Assembly: GCA_963576475.1 (NCBI GenBank) | Contig: OY754981.1 | Location: 18,752,570 to 18,816,569 of the forward strand | Length of the DNA stretch: 64,000 bases | Direction: 5' to 3' | Source: Molanna angustata | Taxonomy: Eukaryota; Arthropoda; Insecta; Trichoptera; Molannidae | Made by a program: the position numbers and the translations under genes | In this document: in pieces, positions 1-10,910 of the stretch | How positions within the stretch are numbered: the first letter of the stretch is position 1 | Layout of the letters: each line of letters opens with the position of its first letter | The notes under the pieces: generated by a model | Told to the model about the DNA's origin: nothing | The model's input: the letters and a program-made list of their open reading frames with translations, nothing else | Database searches by the model: none

Positions 1-138
1 TCGCTTAAACTCAATTAAATTTCAAACTACTTTTCATACTACGAATTAGCAAATATTTTTTGTGACAATATTATATAAACGATTGCTTATTCCTTCACTA
101 ATTTACATTCTTGGCCAACGGCGGGACATAAAAGCTAG
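1..138 (+). mobile_element. Helitron 3' end (left part outside window)
   Basis: The last ~100 bases match the 3' end of the longer repeat at 28,795-30,473, including the shared terminal block GGCCAACGGCGGGACATAAA followed by AGCTAG|T. A CTAG terminus followed by T and preceded by a GC-rich short stem is the classic Helitron 3' signature. The 5' part lies outside the window. Family assignment is from terminus structure only; no Rep/helicase coding is visible. Confidence 0.62.
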
Positions 139-1195
139 TATAAACATAAGTAAATTTGAAAATTTTTAATTTTGTATGAGATTTGTGCTGCCGGTGTACT
201 ATATTAATATTTATCATTTTTAAACATAGATCTATTAAAACGAATTAATACAAAATTGAATAATGAATTTAAAAATACAAACCTTTTCTTTAACCAAACA
301 CGTATCACAAATAATAACCAACGACATATCAAATTCACTTATCACAGAAGAATATAAATTTACACAAAAAACTCAATAAATTACACATTAATTAGAAAAA
401 ATAAACTTTAATTAACAAAGCTAGTAATAACATATTTATATTTTTAAAACTGACAAATATGAACACAATATAGAAACAATATAGAAAATTCAATAGACAA
501 TATAGAAAATTCAATAAAAGCGATTAAGCAATTGATAGTTAAAATCGGAGTAATACTTTTGACACACAAATGAAACATTCGTATAATAGTTCAAAACACA
601 TCGTAAAAATGCACAACTTAGTGGAATAAACAAACTCAAAACAAACTAATACTATGACACGAAGAGTTCTTATAAAACCACGAGTGATTCAATTAAAATT
701 GTTTACATTTTAGTGAGCAAACGGGGCGTCTCTGACGGACGAAAGCTTATCCAGAAATAAAGCTAAAATCTCTCCAGGAATCTAATTCGGGAGACCAAAA
801 AAGTAGCCAACATACCATAAGATCTTTATGGACAGAAATGAGCATCACGCTCATTATGTTGAATCGTAACACAAATAGTTTACTCTCACTCAAATACCAA
901 GCGAAGTATTATGAAAATATGAAGAATCCCGCATGAGTGCGGATAAAAATTATTTGGATAATCTCTTTGTACCATACGAATAGGACAATTTAGCGAATTG
1001 TACCGGACTGTTCAGAGCTCACGCAATCAGAATTATTGTTATTTAATACAAAGAATTAGTCAAAAATGATCGTTTACCTCAAAGCGATTGACAATATGGA
1101 CAATATGAACATATATATTTTAAAATTGAAAAAAAATGACCACATATCGGAATACCGAACTCTTGTTGCCAATCAGGCAGCGTAGGAACACTTCT
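139..1195. other. AT-rich non-coding stretch
   Basis: No gene is recognised. The only structure seen is a short tandem duplication with a 21-bp period (476-516, unit beginning ACAATATAGAAAATTC). Confidence 0.5.
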
Positions 1196-1660
1196 ATACA
1201 AGGTTTATCTACGAAATCAATTTCACTTCCTCTCAGAATACGAGTTGCCTCTTAATTCAAATACTGAAAGAACGTCCGGTATCCCAGTACACAATACTTC
1301 ATTTTTCACCACATCTTTCTCCGTACAAGCAGCTCGTCTTTGGAATCACATCCCATCGCAACTTCGAGTTTCATTAACACTTCCCGCTTTCAAAAGAAAT
1401 CTGAGGAATCATTTAACATAACACTTAAATTTGCATCCTTATCCTATCCTTGTCCCCACTTCTCCTGTCCCCTCCGTTTCTTTATTGTTTATGTTTTATA
1501 TATATTTATATTTTCATTATATGTTTTATTCATATAAATTGTTGGTACGTATCATAAAAACAATATGCTTCACCAAATGAATACGGTTGGTTGGAAGATA
1601 TTGCCCGCCATTGTACTCATGTGTTCAAAAAGTTTTAAATAAATAAACATAGTTCCTATA
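1196..1660 (+). mobile_element. 5'-truncated Jockey/CR1-like LINE 3' end
   Basis: A plus-strand reading from about 1,270 to 1,422 gives a C-terminal reverse-transcriptase tail containing SVQAARLWNHIPSQLR and FKRNLRNHLT, then a stop. The pattern AARLWN...P...FK..L is typical of the end of Jockey/CR1-type LINE ORF2. It is followed by a 3' UTR with GGTTGGAAGATATTGCC and a TAAATAAATAAA tail near 1,640. The upstream RT core is absent, so this is a dead 5'-truncated copy. Confidence 0.7.
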
Positions 1661-2239
1661 TTTTAATACGAATTTGAATCGAATCGTCAACAGAAAGAAC
1701 TAGTTATTCGCTTCATTTCGATGAAACTAGGTATGGCTGGCACATTACCTGAAATATCACTTCACACGACATGCACGATATATCATTGTACGATAACAAG
1801 AGAAAGAACAAAAGCTTGTGACGTCAGGATTCATGGAAATCATATTATTATTTGCCACTAGTGCTATTTTAAAACTGTTGAGCTACAATATACAAATAAT
1901 ATAATTAACACGAAATAAGATCAAACTGCCGTTTTTTTCTTGAATTTGGAAACTGTTAGAAATGCAGTGTTGAAAAGAGCGTGTCAGTAAAAAATCACCC
2001 GTGTAATTTTCCATTTGTTTGGGATGTAGCAGGAAACTAAGAGACGGACGTCGTATGAAAATGCGATGTAAACTTCTTTATTAATTGATAGCGGGTTTTA
2101 AAACGTCTACTCGACGAAAGCTTTGATAGGAAATGATTTTAAATAGCAGACGTTTTTGTACACTAATCTTATAACGCATGACGGAAGAGCTTACAATATG
2201 CTGATTTGCTGATGCTGAGACACTGAAGTTAAAAGCACA
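1661..2239. other. Non-coding, no feature seen
   Basis: AT-rich sequence with no recognisable gene, repeat boundary or RNA gene. Confidence 0.4.
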
Positions 2240-3600
2240 TATTTATTTATTTTTTATTTTATTTGGAAACATAACAGCTTTTGTATATAAAATATAATAC
2301 AGTTAAAAATTAATTAATAAGAAGCCTATCATAATGTTTCACAGAGTAGGTATTACAAATACATTTACGTCTAATTTATGAGAATATTGATCATGAAGGG
2401 TTTAGGAATGGGGTATGGTTAGGAAACTGGGAATTGAGGAATGAAATGGGAGAAGGAAGAAGAAGGAAAGGACAGTTTCCCTAACCGATGCTTGTAGGCG
2501 CATTAAGAATTTGCTTAAATGCTTGTAGGGATAGATTAAATAGATCTGGCTGGGGGCTAAGATTATTATAGTAATTACAGCAGCGGTTGATAAAACTGTT
2601 TTGATCGTAATTAGTTCTTGACAAAGGTGTGTAGAATAGATTATGGTGACGCGATGTTCTAGAAGGGCAGTTAAAAGGTATTTTTCCAACAAGATAAGGA
2701 CTATGGACCAGATTATTTAATGTTTTATGAAGAAAAAGGATATCTGTATTTTTCCTTCGTTTTTCCAAAGAAAGTAATTTGTGCTCCATTAAGGATTGAT
2801 CGTATGTGTAATTGTATATTTGTTTATGGAAGTTAAGGGATTTGACAAACTTCCTTTGGATTTTTTCGATACGATTTATATGTATATTGTAGTTAGGGCT
2901 CCACACGGTTGAAGCGAACTCTAGGTGGCTTCTAACAAAAGCATTATAAAGAAGAATAAGGGAAATAGTGCGTTTAAAGGATTTCGTACATCTAAGTATA
3001 AAGCCCAGATTCCTAAAGCTCTTGTTCACAATGCTATCAATGTGAGGAATGAATGAGAGTTGACTGTCAATGATAACACCCAGGTCCCTTGTTTGGAGTT
3101 TTGTTGATAAGGAAGTATTGTTGATGGTATAGTTGTAGACAATCGGTTGTTTTTTCCTGCAGAAAGATATAGAGAAACATTTATTGACATTTAAATATAG
3201 TTGATTACGTTCACAATAATTAATGAGATTATTTAGATCATGCTGTAGAAGCAGACAATCTTCAGATGAGGATATTGTTTTAAAAAGTTTACTGTCATTG
3301 GCAAAAAGAAGAACTTCCGAGTCTGAGATACAGTTTGTTATGTCATTAATATAGATTAGGAAGAGCAATGGACCTAGGTGGGAACCCTGAGGTACGCCAG
3401 AAGGAATAAGCGAGAAGCACGATTGATAGCCCTTAACTGCTACAGGTTGAGATCTGTTTGTTATATATGACTTCATCCATCTATACAAATCGCCACGAAT
3501 ACCAAAAGACCATTGTTTATTTAGAAGAATAGCATGGTATATTTTATCGAATGCTTTGGCAAAATCGATATTTATCAAACGCTTTGGCATATGTATTAAT
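2240..3600 (-). pseudogene. 5'-truncated LINE reverse transcriptase, catalytic motif altered
   Basis: A 369-codon minus-strand reading frame (3,590 down to 2,481) is a Jockey/CR1-type reverse transcriptase fragment. It has the palm motif NIDFAKAFDKI, the motif SGVPQGSHLGPLLFLIYIND, and a C-terminal region with KLLSLEKRRK and LSRTNYDQNSF. The catalytic box, expected as F/YADD, reads LLFANDSKLF, so the first aspartate of the DD pair is Asn. The endonuclease and fingers upstream are missing. On the plus strand the element ends in the TTTATTTATTTTTTATTTTA run near 2,240, the complement of an A-rich LINE tail. Despite the open frame, the truncation and D-to-N change argue that it is inactive. Confidence 0.82.
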
Positions 3601-3660
3601 TTGAATATAACTTAATAAGATTGATAGATTTGACGGTAACTTTGTGGTAGTCCATGATTA

Positions 3661-3858
3661 CAATAATAATAATGATGCCAATACTTTGCTATATACAACT
3701 TATTGAGTATAATTACACACTACTAGTTTCGGGAGTGCACTCATCCCATCGACAGGTGAATTATGATTCATGGGAGGAATGCACTCCCGAAACTAGTAGT
3801 GTTTAATTATACTCAATAAGTGGTATATAGCAAAGTATTTACATCATTATTATTATTG
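3661..3858. repeat. 198-bp fold-back inverted repeat
   Basis: The left arm begins CAATAATAATAATGATG and the right arm ends with its exact reverse complement. Both arms carry TGCACTCCCGAAACTAGTAG (left arm in reverse complement) and ATTATACTCAATAAGT, separated by a short centre near 3,745-3,770. The arms are ~85-90 bp and diverged by a few substitutions. It may be a fold-back MITE or two inverted copies of a Penelope-type terminal repeat. No coding capacity. Confidence 0.75.
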
Positions 3859-5250
3859 AATATAACTTGTTTAGGATCTCTATACGAAATATTAACAGAT
3901 AGAAATAAAGATTATATTACATAATTATAGACTGGAGAATCTACGATAATGAATTGATGTGCAACCATTACCGAGATCAAGTTATAATCATTTATTTAAT
4001 CTACTATAATCCTGTAAACTGTCTTCATAAAATCTAACTTAATTCAAGTCTAATAACATAGATTTTGCACCAACGAGATCAATAACATATCATTACCAAC
4101 TGCAATTACCAATAGTGTCAGAATAGCACATAGACAAATGATTTGATTGAGTTAAAATCAAAAATATTCAACGCAAAATTAGCCGCTGATATTTTAACAT
4201 TCTACAGATAATATAATTTCGTAGTCTCCTACCCCATTTCATTAGGAACGTTTCAGAGCTTGTAGCTCTATTCATCCCCTGAGCGGATGCTCATTCAACG
4301 AAACAAGGAACTAGCATATTTCATACAACAATAAAATTAACATTCTAGAAAATTCTTGAAAATGATATAGGTATATATTTTTAAAATAAGAATGTATATG
4401 TCCTTAAATAGAAGAATTGTATAGAGGAAAATGCACGTAACTCTTTTTAATAATATGTAACTTTTCCAACTGTCGATTAGTTCAAGAGAATGACATTCTT
4501 TTGAAGGAAGAGGCAGTTTAAATCCAAAACGCGTGTATGAAGAAACACGATTGTATGCAGGGTCTATGTATATTTTTCACGGTTTTTCCAACTTTGAAGT
4601 CAAAAAACACCAACTTAGAGGCTTCGCAGCATATATATTATGTTCCATATACGGATTTACTCAGAATTCGGAGTAGAACATTTCGTGTTTCTGTGTGTGT
4701 AGTCACGACATCGCTTTATACAATTTGTATGGCAGTTGCCTATACACAAAATCTAAGAAGACTTAATATTTTGATACTTAAAATCTAACATTCATACATA
4801 CTATCATGCTGTTTTCATATTCCAGGTAGGAAAAAAGGACTAACCTCCATACTATCCTATCTTGACATACATACCTACATGTGTTGAATAGAAAAAAAAA
4901 TATCTTAAAATATTCAATAATTTGGATTTATGGGTTTATAGTTTGGTACTTATTCTTCAACTATACATACTATCGCTATCGACAGTTGAATCTCATGTGT
5001 TACATGCAACTAGTTTAATATTGCCTTGATTTTTGCTTTCATTATGTTTAATAATATTTATTGTTTTTAAATTACGTTCTGAGTATTTTTTTATTTATTA
5101 TTTTAAAATTTTGTTCCAAGTATGTATTTTTTCTCTCACTCTGTTTTTTTAATTTCCATACTTGTTCTATTTTTATGTTGATTTTTCTTGTTAAGCAAAT
5201 TTTTGTAACTGCTCATCATTTCTGTAAGTGCGTAGATCTTGCAAATAAAT
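3859..5250. other. Non-coding stretch left of the intact LINE
   Basis: No gene recognised. The short frames at 4,537-4,788 and 5,061-5,252 are low-complexity or A/T-biased and show no domain. One stem with a GAAAC flank at about 4,245-4,290 (minus strand) is described in the findings. Confidence 0.4.
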
Positions 5251-5263
5251 AAGTAATCGAAAT
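5251..5263. repeat. Target-site duplication, left copy
   Basis: AAGTAATCGAAAT occurs here and again immediately after the poly(A) run at 10,898-10,910. Thirteen identical bases flanking a poly(A)-ended element are the footprint of target-primed reverse transcription. The leading A could belong to the tail. Confidence 0.85.
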
Positions 5264-5471
5264 GAAGACGTGAATTGCCGCTGAATGAATCACGACGCTT
5301 GTAGTTCGCTCCTCATATTTTTTGTGTTTTTGATGTTTTAAGTGGTGCAAAAACTTATATTTTGTGTTAATTTTTGTTTAAATGCTTATGTGAACATATC
5401 TTAGTTAAAATATTGTCCCCACGTAACCGGTGAGTTCGTTCCATTTTTATTTATTTTATTTTATTTTGTAA

Positions 5472-6965
5472 GTGTGTCAAAACAATTGCTTAGTGGAGGT
5501 AGGTAAGCAAACAATTTGCCGGCGCTTCATGCGCTGTGCTAGCGAAATGTTACCTAGTAACGTTGTTGCCAAGTCAACAGATAACAATGTATTAGAATGT
5601 ACGCCATCAAAACAAACTCGTAAGGCCCAGTCCACACCGATAGATCATGATAATACATTATTGGATAGTTCAGTATCCAAAAAATTCAAACCAAACATAA
5701 ACCCCTCAGTACACCAAGAGAATTCTTTACTGTATAATGAATCCTCTCTTTCCCCATTTATTGTACATGTACAAAAGAAAGTAGCGGGAGAAAGTCTTCA
5801 AATACAGGCTATCTCATTCGGTTCGTTTATCTACAAAAATAAAATTGATAATATAAAAAAAATCAAGCCGTTGGGTAAACGCACAATTGCAATCGAATTC
5901 AAAAATTATTTAGCAGCAAATACTTTTCTTAATAACAAAATTTTAGAACAAAACAACTACTTACCATTTATACCTTCCTTTCACGTAACTCGTCTTGGAG
6001 TTGTAAAAGATATACCTACATCTCTTTCTGACGAGGAAATATTAAGTAATTTGGAAGTCCCTCCGGGATTCGGAAAAATAATAAAAATTCGAAGGCTTAA
6101 CTACAGAGACCGTAAAATTGAAATCCCGACATGGAAACCATCTCAAACTGTTGTGGTCACAATCGAAGGGCAAAAACTCCCATCACACCTTTACCTCTTT
6201 TACAATCGTCTACCAGTAGAAACTTACATATTCCCTACTATTCAATGTCATCAATGTTTAAGATACGGACACACTAAAACTAACTGCAAATCTGCAGCAC
6301 CTAGGTGTTTTAAATGCACTTTACATCATCTTGGAAACACATGTAATGTAACTCAAGAAAATACTATTTGTGTTCATTGCTCGGGAAATCACCAGGCTAT
6401 CGATATAAATTGCCCAGAATTGACAAGACAGAGGAACATTAAGAAAGTAATGGCTGACCAAAGTATATCGTATATCGAAGCAGCTGGAATGTTTCCCTCC
6501 GTGAAAATATCATACTCAGAAAAAACGAAAGCTGTCAACAATTCAAACAAAATTGAAACACAAAATAATTTCACGCCAAAATGGAGGGTAATCACCCCTT
6601 CAAACAAAAATAATCTTAAAAAACATAGTAATACCCCCCCTTACTTGGATAAAAAACAAATCAACTCATTATTAATTGCACCAAATGGAAACCATCCAGT
6701 ACCTAAAAATGGATGTGCTCTCCCGTTAACAAATGAAACTACCCCAGATACAATAATACCTGAAGACATTAATTATAGTCGTAAAGAAATAATTCTAAAT
6801 TGCATATACAATATGATCCATGAACTCCTTACCACAGAAAACTATATCTCAGTACCGTCCAACGATGCACTTATTAATAACACCTTACAAAATACTGTCA
6901 ATATACTCAATAACAACCTAAATAAAGAAGATATCGATTCAAACTCTATCACAGAAACAAATTAG
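5472..6965 (+). CDS. LINE ORF1, Gag-like nucleic-acid-binding protein
   Basis: Up to 497 codons. The first ATG of the frame is 5,472; an internal ATG at 5,529 is an alternative start. The N-terminal ~90 residues are polar and low in structure. A central part (~90-250) includes SFHVTRLGVVKDIPTSLSD, resembling the RRM-like half of insect LINE Gags. Then come retroviral-type zinc knuckles: CX2CX4HX4C at residues 259-272, a CX2CX3HX4C variant at 279-291, and a third Cys/His cluster CVHCSGNH just after. These knuckles bind element RNA in the ribonucleoprotein. The C-terminus is Asn/Thr/Lys-rich. It is separated from ORF2 by 52 bases, so ORF2 probably needs reinitiation or a similar mechanism. No frameshift or stop. 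Confidence 0.88.
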   Translation: MCQNNCLVEVGKQTICRRFMRCASEMLPSNVVAKSTDNNVLECTPSKQTRKAQSTPIDHDNTLLDSSVSKKFKPNINPSVHQENSLLYNESSLSPFIVHVQKKVAGESLQIQAISFGSFIYKNKIDNIKKIKPLGKRTIAIEFKNYLAANTFLNNKILEQNNYLPFIPSFHVTRLGVVKDIPTSLSDEEILSNLEVPPGFGKIIKIRRLNYRDRKIEIPTWKPSQTVVVTIEGQKLPSHLYLFYNRLPVETYIFPTIQCHQCLRYGHTKTNCKSAAPRCFKCTLHHLGNTCNVTQENTICVHCSGNHQAIDINCPELTRQRNIKKVMADQSISYIEAAGMFPSVKISYSEKTKAVNNSNKIETQNNFTPKWRVITPSNKNNLKKHSNTPPYLDKKQINSLLIAPNGNHPVPKNGCALPLTNETTPDTIIPEDINYSRKEIILNCIYNMIHELLTTENYISVPSNDALINNTLQNTVNILNNNLNKEDIDSNSITETN

Positions 6966-7017
6966 ACCTTAAACTTGTAACTCGCACAATAATTCCCTGT
7001 ATAATCTTTCATACAAA

Positions 7018-10000
7018 ATGGCCTTAAATATTGCCCAGTGGAACTGCAGAAGTGCAATACCTAATAAAGACTCTATTTTAAAATTGCTATCCGAGAACCA
7101 GGTTCAAATAGCGGCACTATCTGAAACCTGGCTCCGCGATGAAAAAACATTCAAAATTCCCGGCTACCAATGCCTAAAAGATAATAGACATGATGGCAAA
7201 GGTGGAGCTGCGTTATTAATAAAAGACACATTTTTCTTTAACCAGATAAATTTAAAACCAATAAATTGTCCATCACAAGTTGTTGCTGCGGAAATAGACG
7301 GTACAACTTTTGTCTCAATTTATATTTCTCCTAATTTCCAACCCACCAAAAATATTTTAAGAACCATAATTTCTCGAATAAAACATCCCTTTATAATTAT
7401 GGGAGATTTTAATGCTCACCATAACATGTGGGGTTCATCATCATGCACAAAATTAGGTAGAATTATAGTTGATCTGCTAAATGAGTTGAATCTTTGCATT
7501 ATTAACGACGGGTCACCGACACGTATCCCTGTGCCAAATCAACGAATCAGCGCAGTAGATTTAACAATATGTAGTCCCGATATTGCTCCATACTTGAATT
7601 GGAAAATACTTTCTGACCCATTCAATAGTGATCATCTTCCAATAATTTTGCATTATTCACAACCGTCATACAGATACATATATACCTCTCATATTGAAAA
7701 CTCAAAATCCAAAAGAAACAACAAATTCGATAAAAATGTTTGTAATTTTGGAAAAGCTAATTGGTCAGGATATAATCATTACACCAACAACCCCAATATA
7801 ACATTTACTCCCCCCTCAATAGAAAACCTACAAGAATGCTACGATGAATTTATTAAAACGATTGAAATATCAGAAAAATTTATACCTAAAAAGAATCCCA
7901 AATTCAAAAAGTATCCCTTACCTCCTCCTTGGTGGGACTCAGCGTGCGAAGAACATTCGTCAATTAGGAAGCAAGCATATAAAGACTACAAGCATAACAT
8001 GACACTTGAAAATTTCTTGTATCTTAAAAATGTTCAAGCTAAAGTCAAACGGTTCCTCAAAAACAAGAAAAGAAAAGGGTGGAAAGACTTCTGCACATCA
8101 CTTAGTATCCAAGTTCCAATTTCAGAAGTTTGGAATAATATCAGAAAATTTCGTGGCTCATACAAAACCCCATCTTCTAAATCATGCCCTAAACTATGGT
8201 CAGAAGATTTCTTAAATAAAATGGCCCCACCGTATGCTGTTAACATCGATGAAATCTCGTTACAATATTCACATACTAGCAGTAACTGGCTAGATGCCCC
8301 ATTCCAAATAGACGAATTAAAATCAGTCTTACAAGTGGTAAAAAATACTTCACCTGGAATAGACGGGATCCCATATATTATCTTACATAATAGTAGCGAC
8401 AAAATTCTTGAATATCTCTTAAAATTAATAAACATAATGTTCGATACTGGGGTTATCCCAGAATCTTGGAAAACTCAACTCATTATCCCAATTTTGAAAC
8501 CACTAAAGGACCCTAATTCAGGTGTCAACTACAGACCAATAGCATTATCATCAACTCTGCTTAAATTAACAGAACATATTATAAAAAGACGAATTGATTG
8601 GTTCGTTGAAAACAAAAATATTTTGCCGTACAATATGTTTGGCTTCAGAAAAAAAAAATCCTCAGTAGAAAGTGTAGCCAATTTAACAACGGATATTCTT
8701 TTAGCTTTCTCTAGACAAGAACAGGTCATAGGAGTAAGCTTAGATATCACAAGTGCATATGATAATGTGCTTCTCTCCCTTCTTAAATCTAAACTTCTCC
8801 GAATTGGAATCCCCCTAAAATTAGCCATCTTCATAATGAATATTCTCCTGGATAGAAAAATCATTCTCGACATTCGAGGAATTGATACTCAAGAAAGAAA
8901 AGTCGACAGAGGCTTGCCACAGGGGTCAGTCCTTAGCCCTATCCTCTTCAATATTTATATTCACGAGATTTTTCATGTACTGTTACCCTCGGCACAGTTA
9001 CTGATATATGCAGACGATTTTTTTATTTATGTATCAGGGAAAAAAATCCAACAAATGGAGAACATTATGAATAATACTCTCAAAAATATTTCTTCGTGGT
9101 TATCTGAAAATGGCCTGAATCCCAGTCCTCCCAAATGTAAAGCCATTATGTTTACAAAAAAACGCTCTATACCACATATAAAAATTCAACTAAATGACAT
9201 TATCCTCCCTGTCTCTTCGGAATTAAGATTTCTTGGTATCACTTTGGATTCCAGACTATCTTGGAACTCTCAAGTTACACATATCATTAACAAATGCCAG
9301 TCTGGACTAAATGCAATGCGAGCTGTAACCCGTACTTGGTGGGGAGGTCACCCTTCTGTTCTACGTTTAATGTATATATCATACGTTCGCAGTCAAATCG
9401 ACTATGGAGCGTTTTTACTTAGTCCAATTTCCAAGAAAAATTTACAACGCTTAGATAGAATACAATTTGAAGGTCTGAGACTTATATTAGGCGCTATGAA
9501 ATCGACACCGGTATGTGCACTCCAGGTGGAAGCCGTGGACCCACCACTTGAGCTGAGAAAACAGTATCTGTCAGATAAATTTGTTTTAAAATGCAATATT
9601 ATTAAATTCCACCCTCTAATTAGAAAAATCGCTATGCTTGAAATATTCACAAATCAATCACCATTTTGGAAACATAAAATCTTCCCTCCTCTTGTAAATA
9701 GCCTCACCTTTTTAGACCAATACTCATCGGATTTCATTAAATCTGAGACACTCCCAGTTTACTCATTACCCTATCAAAATTTAATCGAGCCGCCAAACAT
9801 AATCCACTCATTAGGAATAACTCCAGATGCTTTTGCATCTAAAAGACTTAAACACGTAATTGAATCCAAATGGAATGACTGGAAAATACTTTATACGGAT
9901 GGATCAAAAATGGACTGCAAAAGCAATACTGGAGCAGCAGTATTTAGTGATTCAGATAAAGTTGAATTACTTTTGACTCTCCATAAAGATTCTACAATAT

Positions 10001-10752
10001 TCTCAGCAGAATGTATAGCTATACTAGAGGCTTTGAACTATGCAAATAAAAAACGATTCTTAAAGACATTAATATTGACCGATTCCTTAAGTACACTCGA
10101 AAAACTCTCTAAATCCCCTATTTTGTATAGTGATGACCACTACTGTATAGATATATGGAAAAAAATTAAAGAAATATGCAACCAAAACAGAAAACTTTGT
10201 CTGGCATGGATACCAAGTCACTGTGGTATACCAGGAAATGAGAAAGCGGATGAATTGGCTAAGAGAGCAACATATGGAAACACACGGACACATCCCAATA
10301 TTACACAAAACGATCTCCTACCAATCGCAAAAAACCGTCTGATGAATAAATGGCAGTTATATTGGGACACAAGCTCACTGAAAAAGGGTAGACTTTACAA
10401 AACGACCCAACAAACAATTGTCAATAAGCCATGGTTCCATGATAAAGCTTTTGACAAACATTCCATCAGCGTTATGTGTCGTATCCGCATGGGACACTGT
10501 TGTACCAGAGAGCATTTAAAAAAAATAGGGATCATTGATAGCAGTCTCTGCGAATGTATGATTGGTGATGAGACACTGGATCATTTGTTTCTTGAATGCC
10601 CCATAAACGATAGGTATCCGTCCTTTTTTACCGACCTCACAGAGATTGGGGTTCCAATGCCAACAAATGTGAGGACATTGTTGAGCTACAATTCCAGGCA
10701 GGTAAACATTTTGCTCAAAAAATTCATCAAAATTAATGACATTAAAATTTAA
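7018..10752 (+). CDS. LINE ORF2: AP-like endonuclease, reverse transcriptase, RNase H
   Basis: A 1,244-residue open frame. An exonuclease/endonuclease/phosphatase domain occupies ~1-215: NIAQWNCRS at the start, SETWL near 35, GDFNAHH near 129, and the catalytic SDHLPI near 204. The reverse transcriptase has PILKPLKDPNSGVNYRPIAL near 491, SLDITSAYDNV, GLPQGSVLSPILFN near 632 and an intact YADDF box near 664. RNase H begins at LYTDGSKMD (~958) with SAECIAIL, LTDS and IPSHCGIPGNEKADELAKRA (~1065). The C-terminus has a CCHC-like cluster (GHCC...LCEC...HLFLEC). It nicks target DNA, copies the element RNA and removes RNA from the hybrid. All catalytic motifs I looked for are present. Confidence 0.92.
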   Translation: MALNIAQWNCRSAIPNKDSILKLLSENQVQIAALSETWLRDEKTFKIPGYQCLKDNRHDGKGGAALLIKDTFFFNQINLKPINCPSQVVAAEIDGTTFVSIYISPNFQPTKNILRTIISRIKHPFIIMGDFNAHHNMWGSSSCTKLGRIIVDLLNELNLCIINDGSPTRIPVPNQRISAVDLTICSPDIAPYLNWKILSDPFNSDHLPIILHYSQPSYRYIYTSHIENSKSKRNNKFDKNVCNFGKANWSGYNHYTNNPNITFTPPSIENLQECYDEFIKTIEISEKFIPKKNPKFKKYPLPPPWWDSACEEHSSIRKQAYKDYKHNMTLENFLYLKNVQAKVKRFLKNKKRKGWKDFCTSLSIQVPISEVWNNIRKFRGSYKTPSSKSCPKLWSEDFLNKMAPPYAVNIDEISLQYSHTSSNWLDAPFQIDELKSVLQVVKNTSPGIDGIPYIILHNSSDKILEYLLKLINIMFDTGVIPESWKTQLIIPILKPLKDPNSGVNYRPIALSSTLLKLTEHIIKRRIDWFVENKNILPYNMFGFRKKKSSVESVANLTTDILLAFSRQEQVIGVSLDITSAYDNVLLSLLKSKLLRIGIPLKLAIFIMNILLDRKIILDIRGIDTQERKVDRGLPQGSVLSPILFNIYIHEIFHVLLPSAQLLIYADDFFIYVSGKKIQQMENIMNNTLKNISSWLSENGLNPSPPKCKAIMFTKKRSIPHIKIQLNDIILPVSSELRFLGITLDSRLSWNSQVTHIINKCQSGLNAMRAVTRTWWGGHPSVLRLMYISYVRSQIDYGAFLLSPISKKNLQRLDRIQFEGLRLILGAMKSTPVCALQVEAVDPPLELRKQYLSDKFVLKCNIIKFHPLIRKIAMLEIFTNQSPFWKHKIFPPLVNSLTFLDQYSSDFIKSETLPVYSLPYQNLIEPPNIIHSLGITPDAFASKRLKHVIESKWNDWKILYTDGSKMDCKSNTGAAVFSDSDKVELLLTLHKDSTIFSAECIAILEALNYANKKRFLKTLILTDSLSTLEKLSKSPILYSDDHYCIDIWKKIKEICNQNRKLCLAWIPSHCGIPGNEKADELAKRATYGNTRTHPNITQNDLLPIAKNRLMNKWQLYWDTSSLKKGRLYKTTQQTIVNKPWFHDKAFDKHSISVMCRIRMGHCCTREHLKKIGIIDSSLCECMIGDETLDHLFLECPINDRYPSFFTDLTEIGVPMPTNVRTLLSYNSRQVNILLKKFIKINDIKI

Positions 10753-10897
10753 CTCTGTTCATAAAATTTAAATTGATCGAAGTAAAATAAATATACAAAA
10801 ATAATTTAGGTTTCTCTATTTTGACAGTTTAATATTTTAACTTAGATGGCTGAGAACACTCTTAACGGGTGAAGAGCCAACAAAAAAAAAAAAAAAA

Positions 10898-10910
10898 AAG
10901 TAATCGAAAT
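10898..10910. repeat. Target-site duplication, right copy
   Basis: AAGTAATCGAAAT directly after the poly(A) run, identical to 5,251-5,263. Confidence 0.85.

Larger units (their letters stand above)
5264..10897 (+). mobile_element. Full-length non-LTR retrotransposon, I-group-like, with RNase H
   Basis: A 5.6-kb element with a ~200-bp 5' UTR, two intact non-overlapping ORFs (Gag-like 5,472-6,965; endonuclease-RT-RNase H 7,018-10,752), a ~130-bp 3' UTR and a poly(A) run at 10,882-10,899, bounded by a 13-bp target-site duplication. The domain order APE-RT-RNase H plus a CCHC Gag is that of the I/Nimb/Loa/R1 side of LINEs rather than Jockey, which lacks RNase H. Intact frames and perfect duplication suggest recent insertion. 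A second, 5'-truncated and damaged copy of its 3' end is at 15,035-15,475. Clade naming is by motif only. Confidence 0.9.

Noticed and set aside
8006..10308. Several open frames on both strands inside the LINE (for example 8,034-8,435 minus, 8,529-8,873 minus)
   Set aside because: They are alternative-frame shadows of the intact ORF2.
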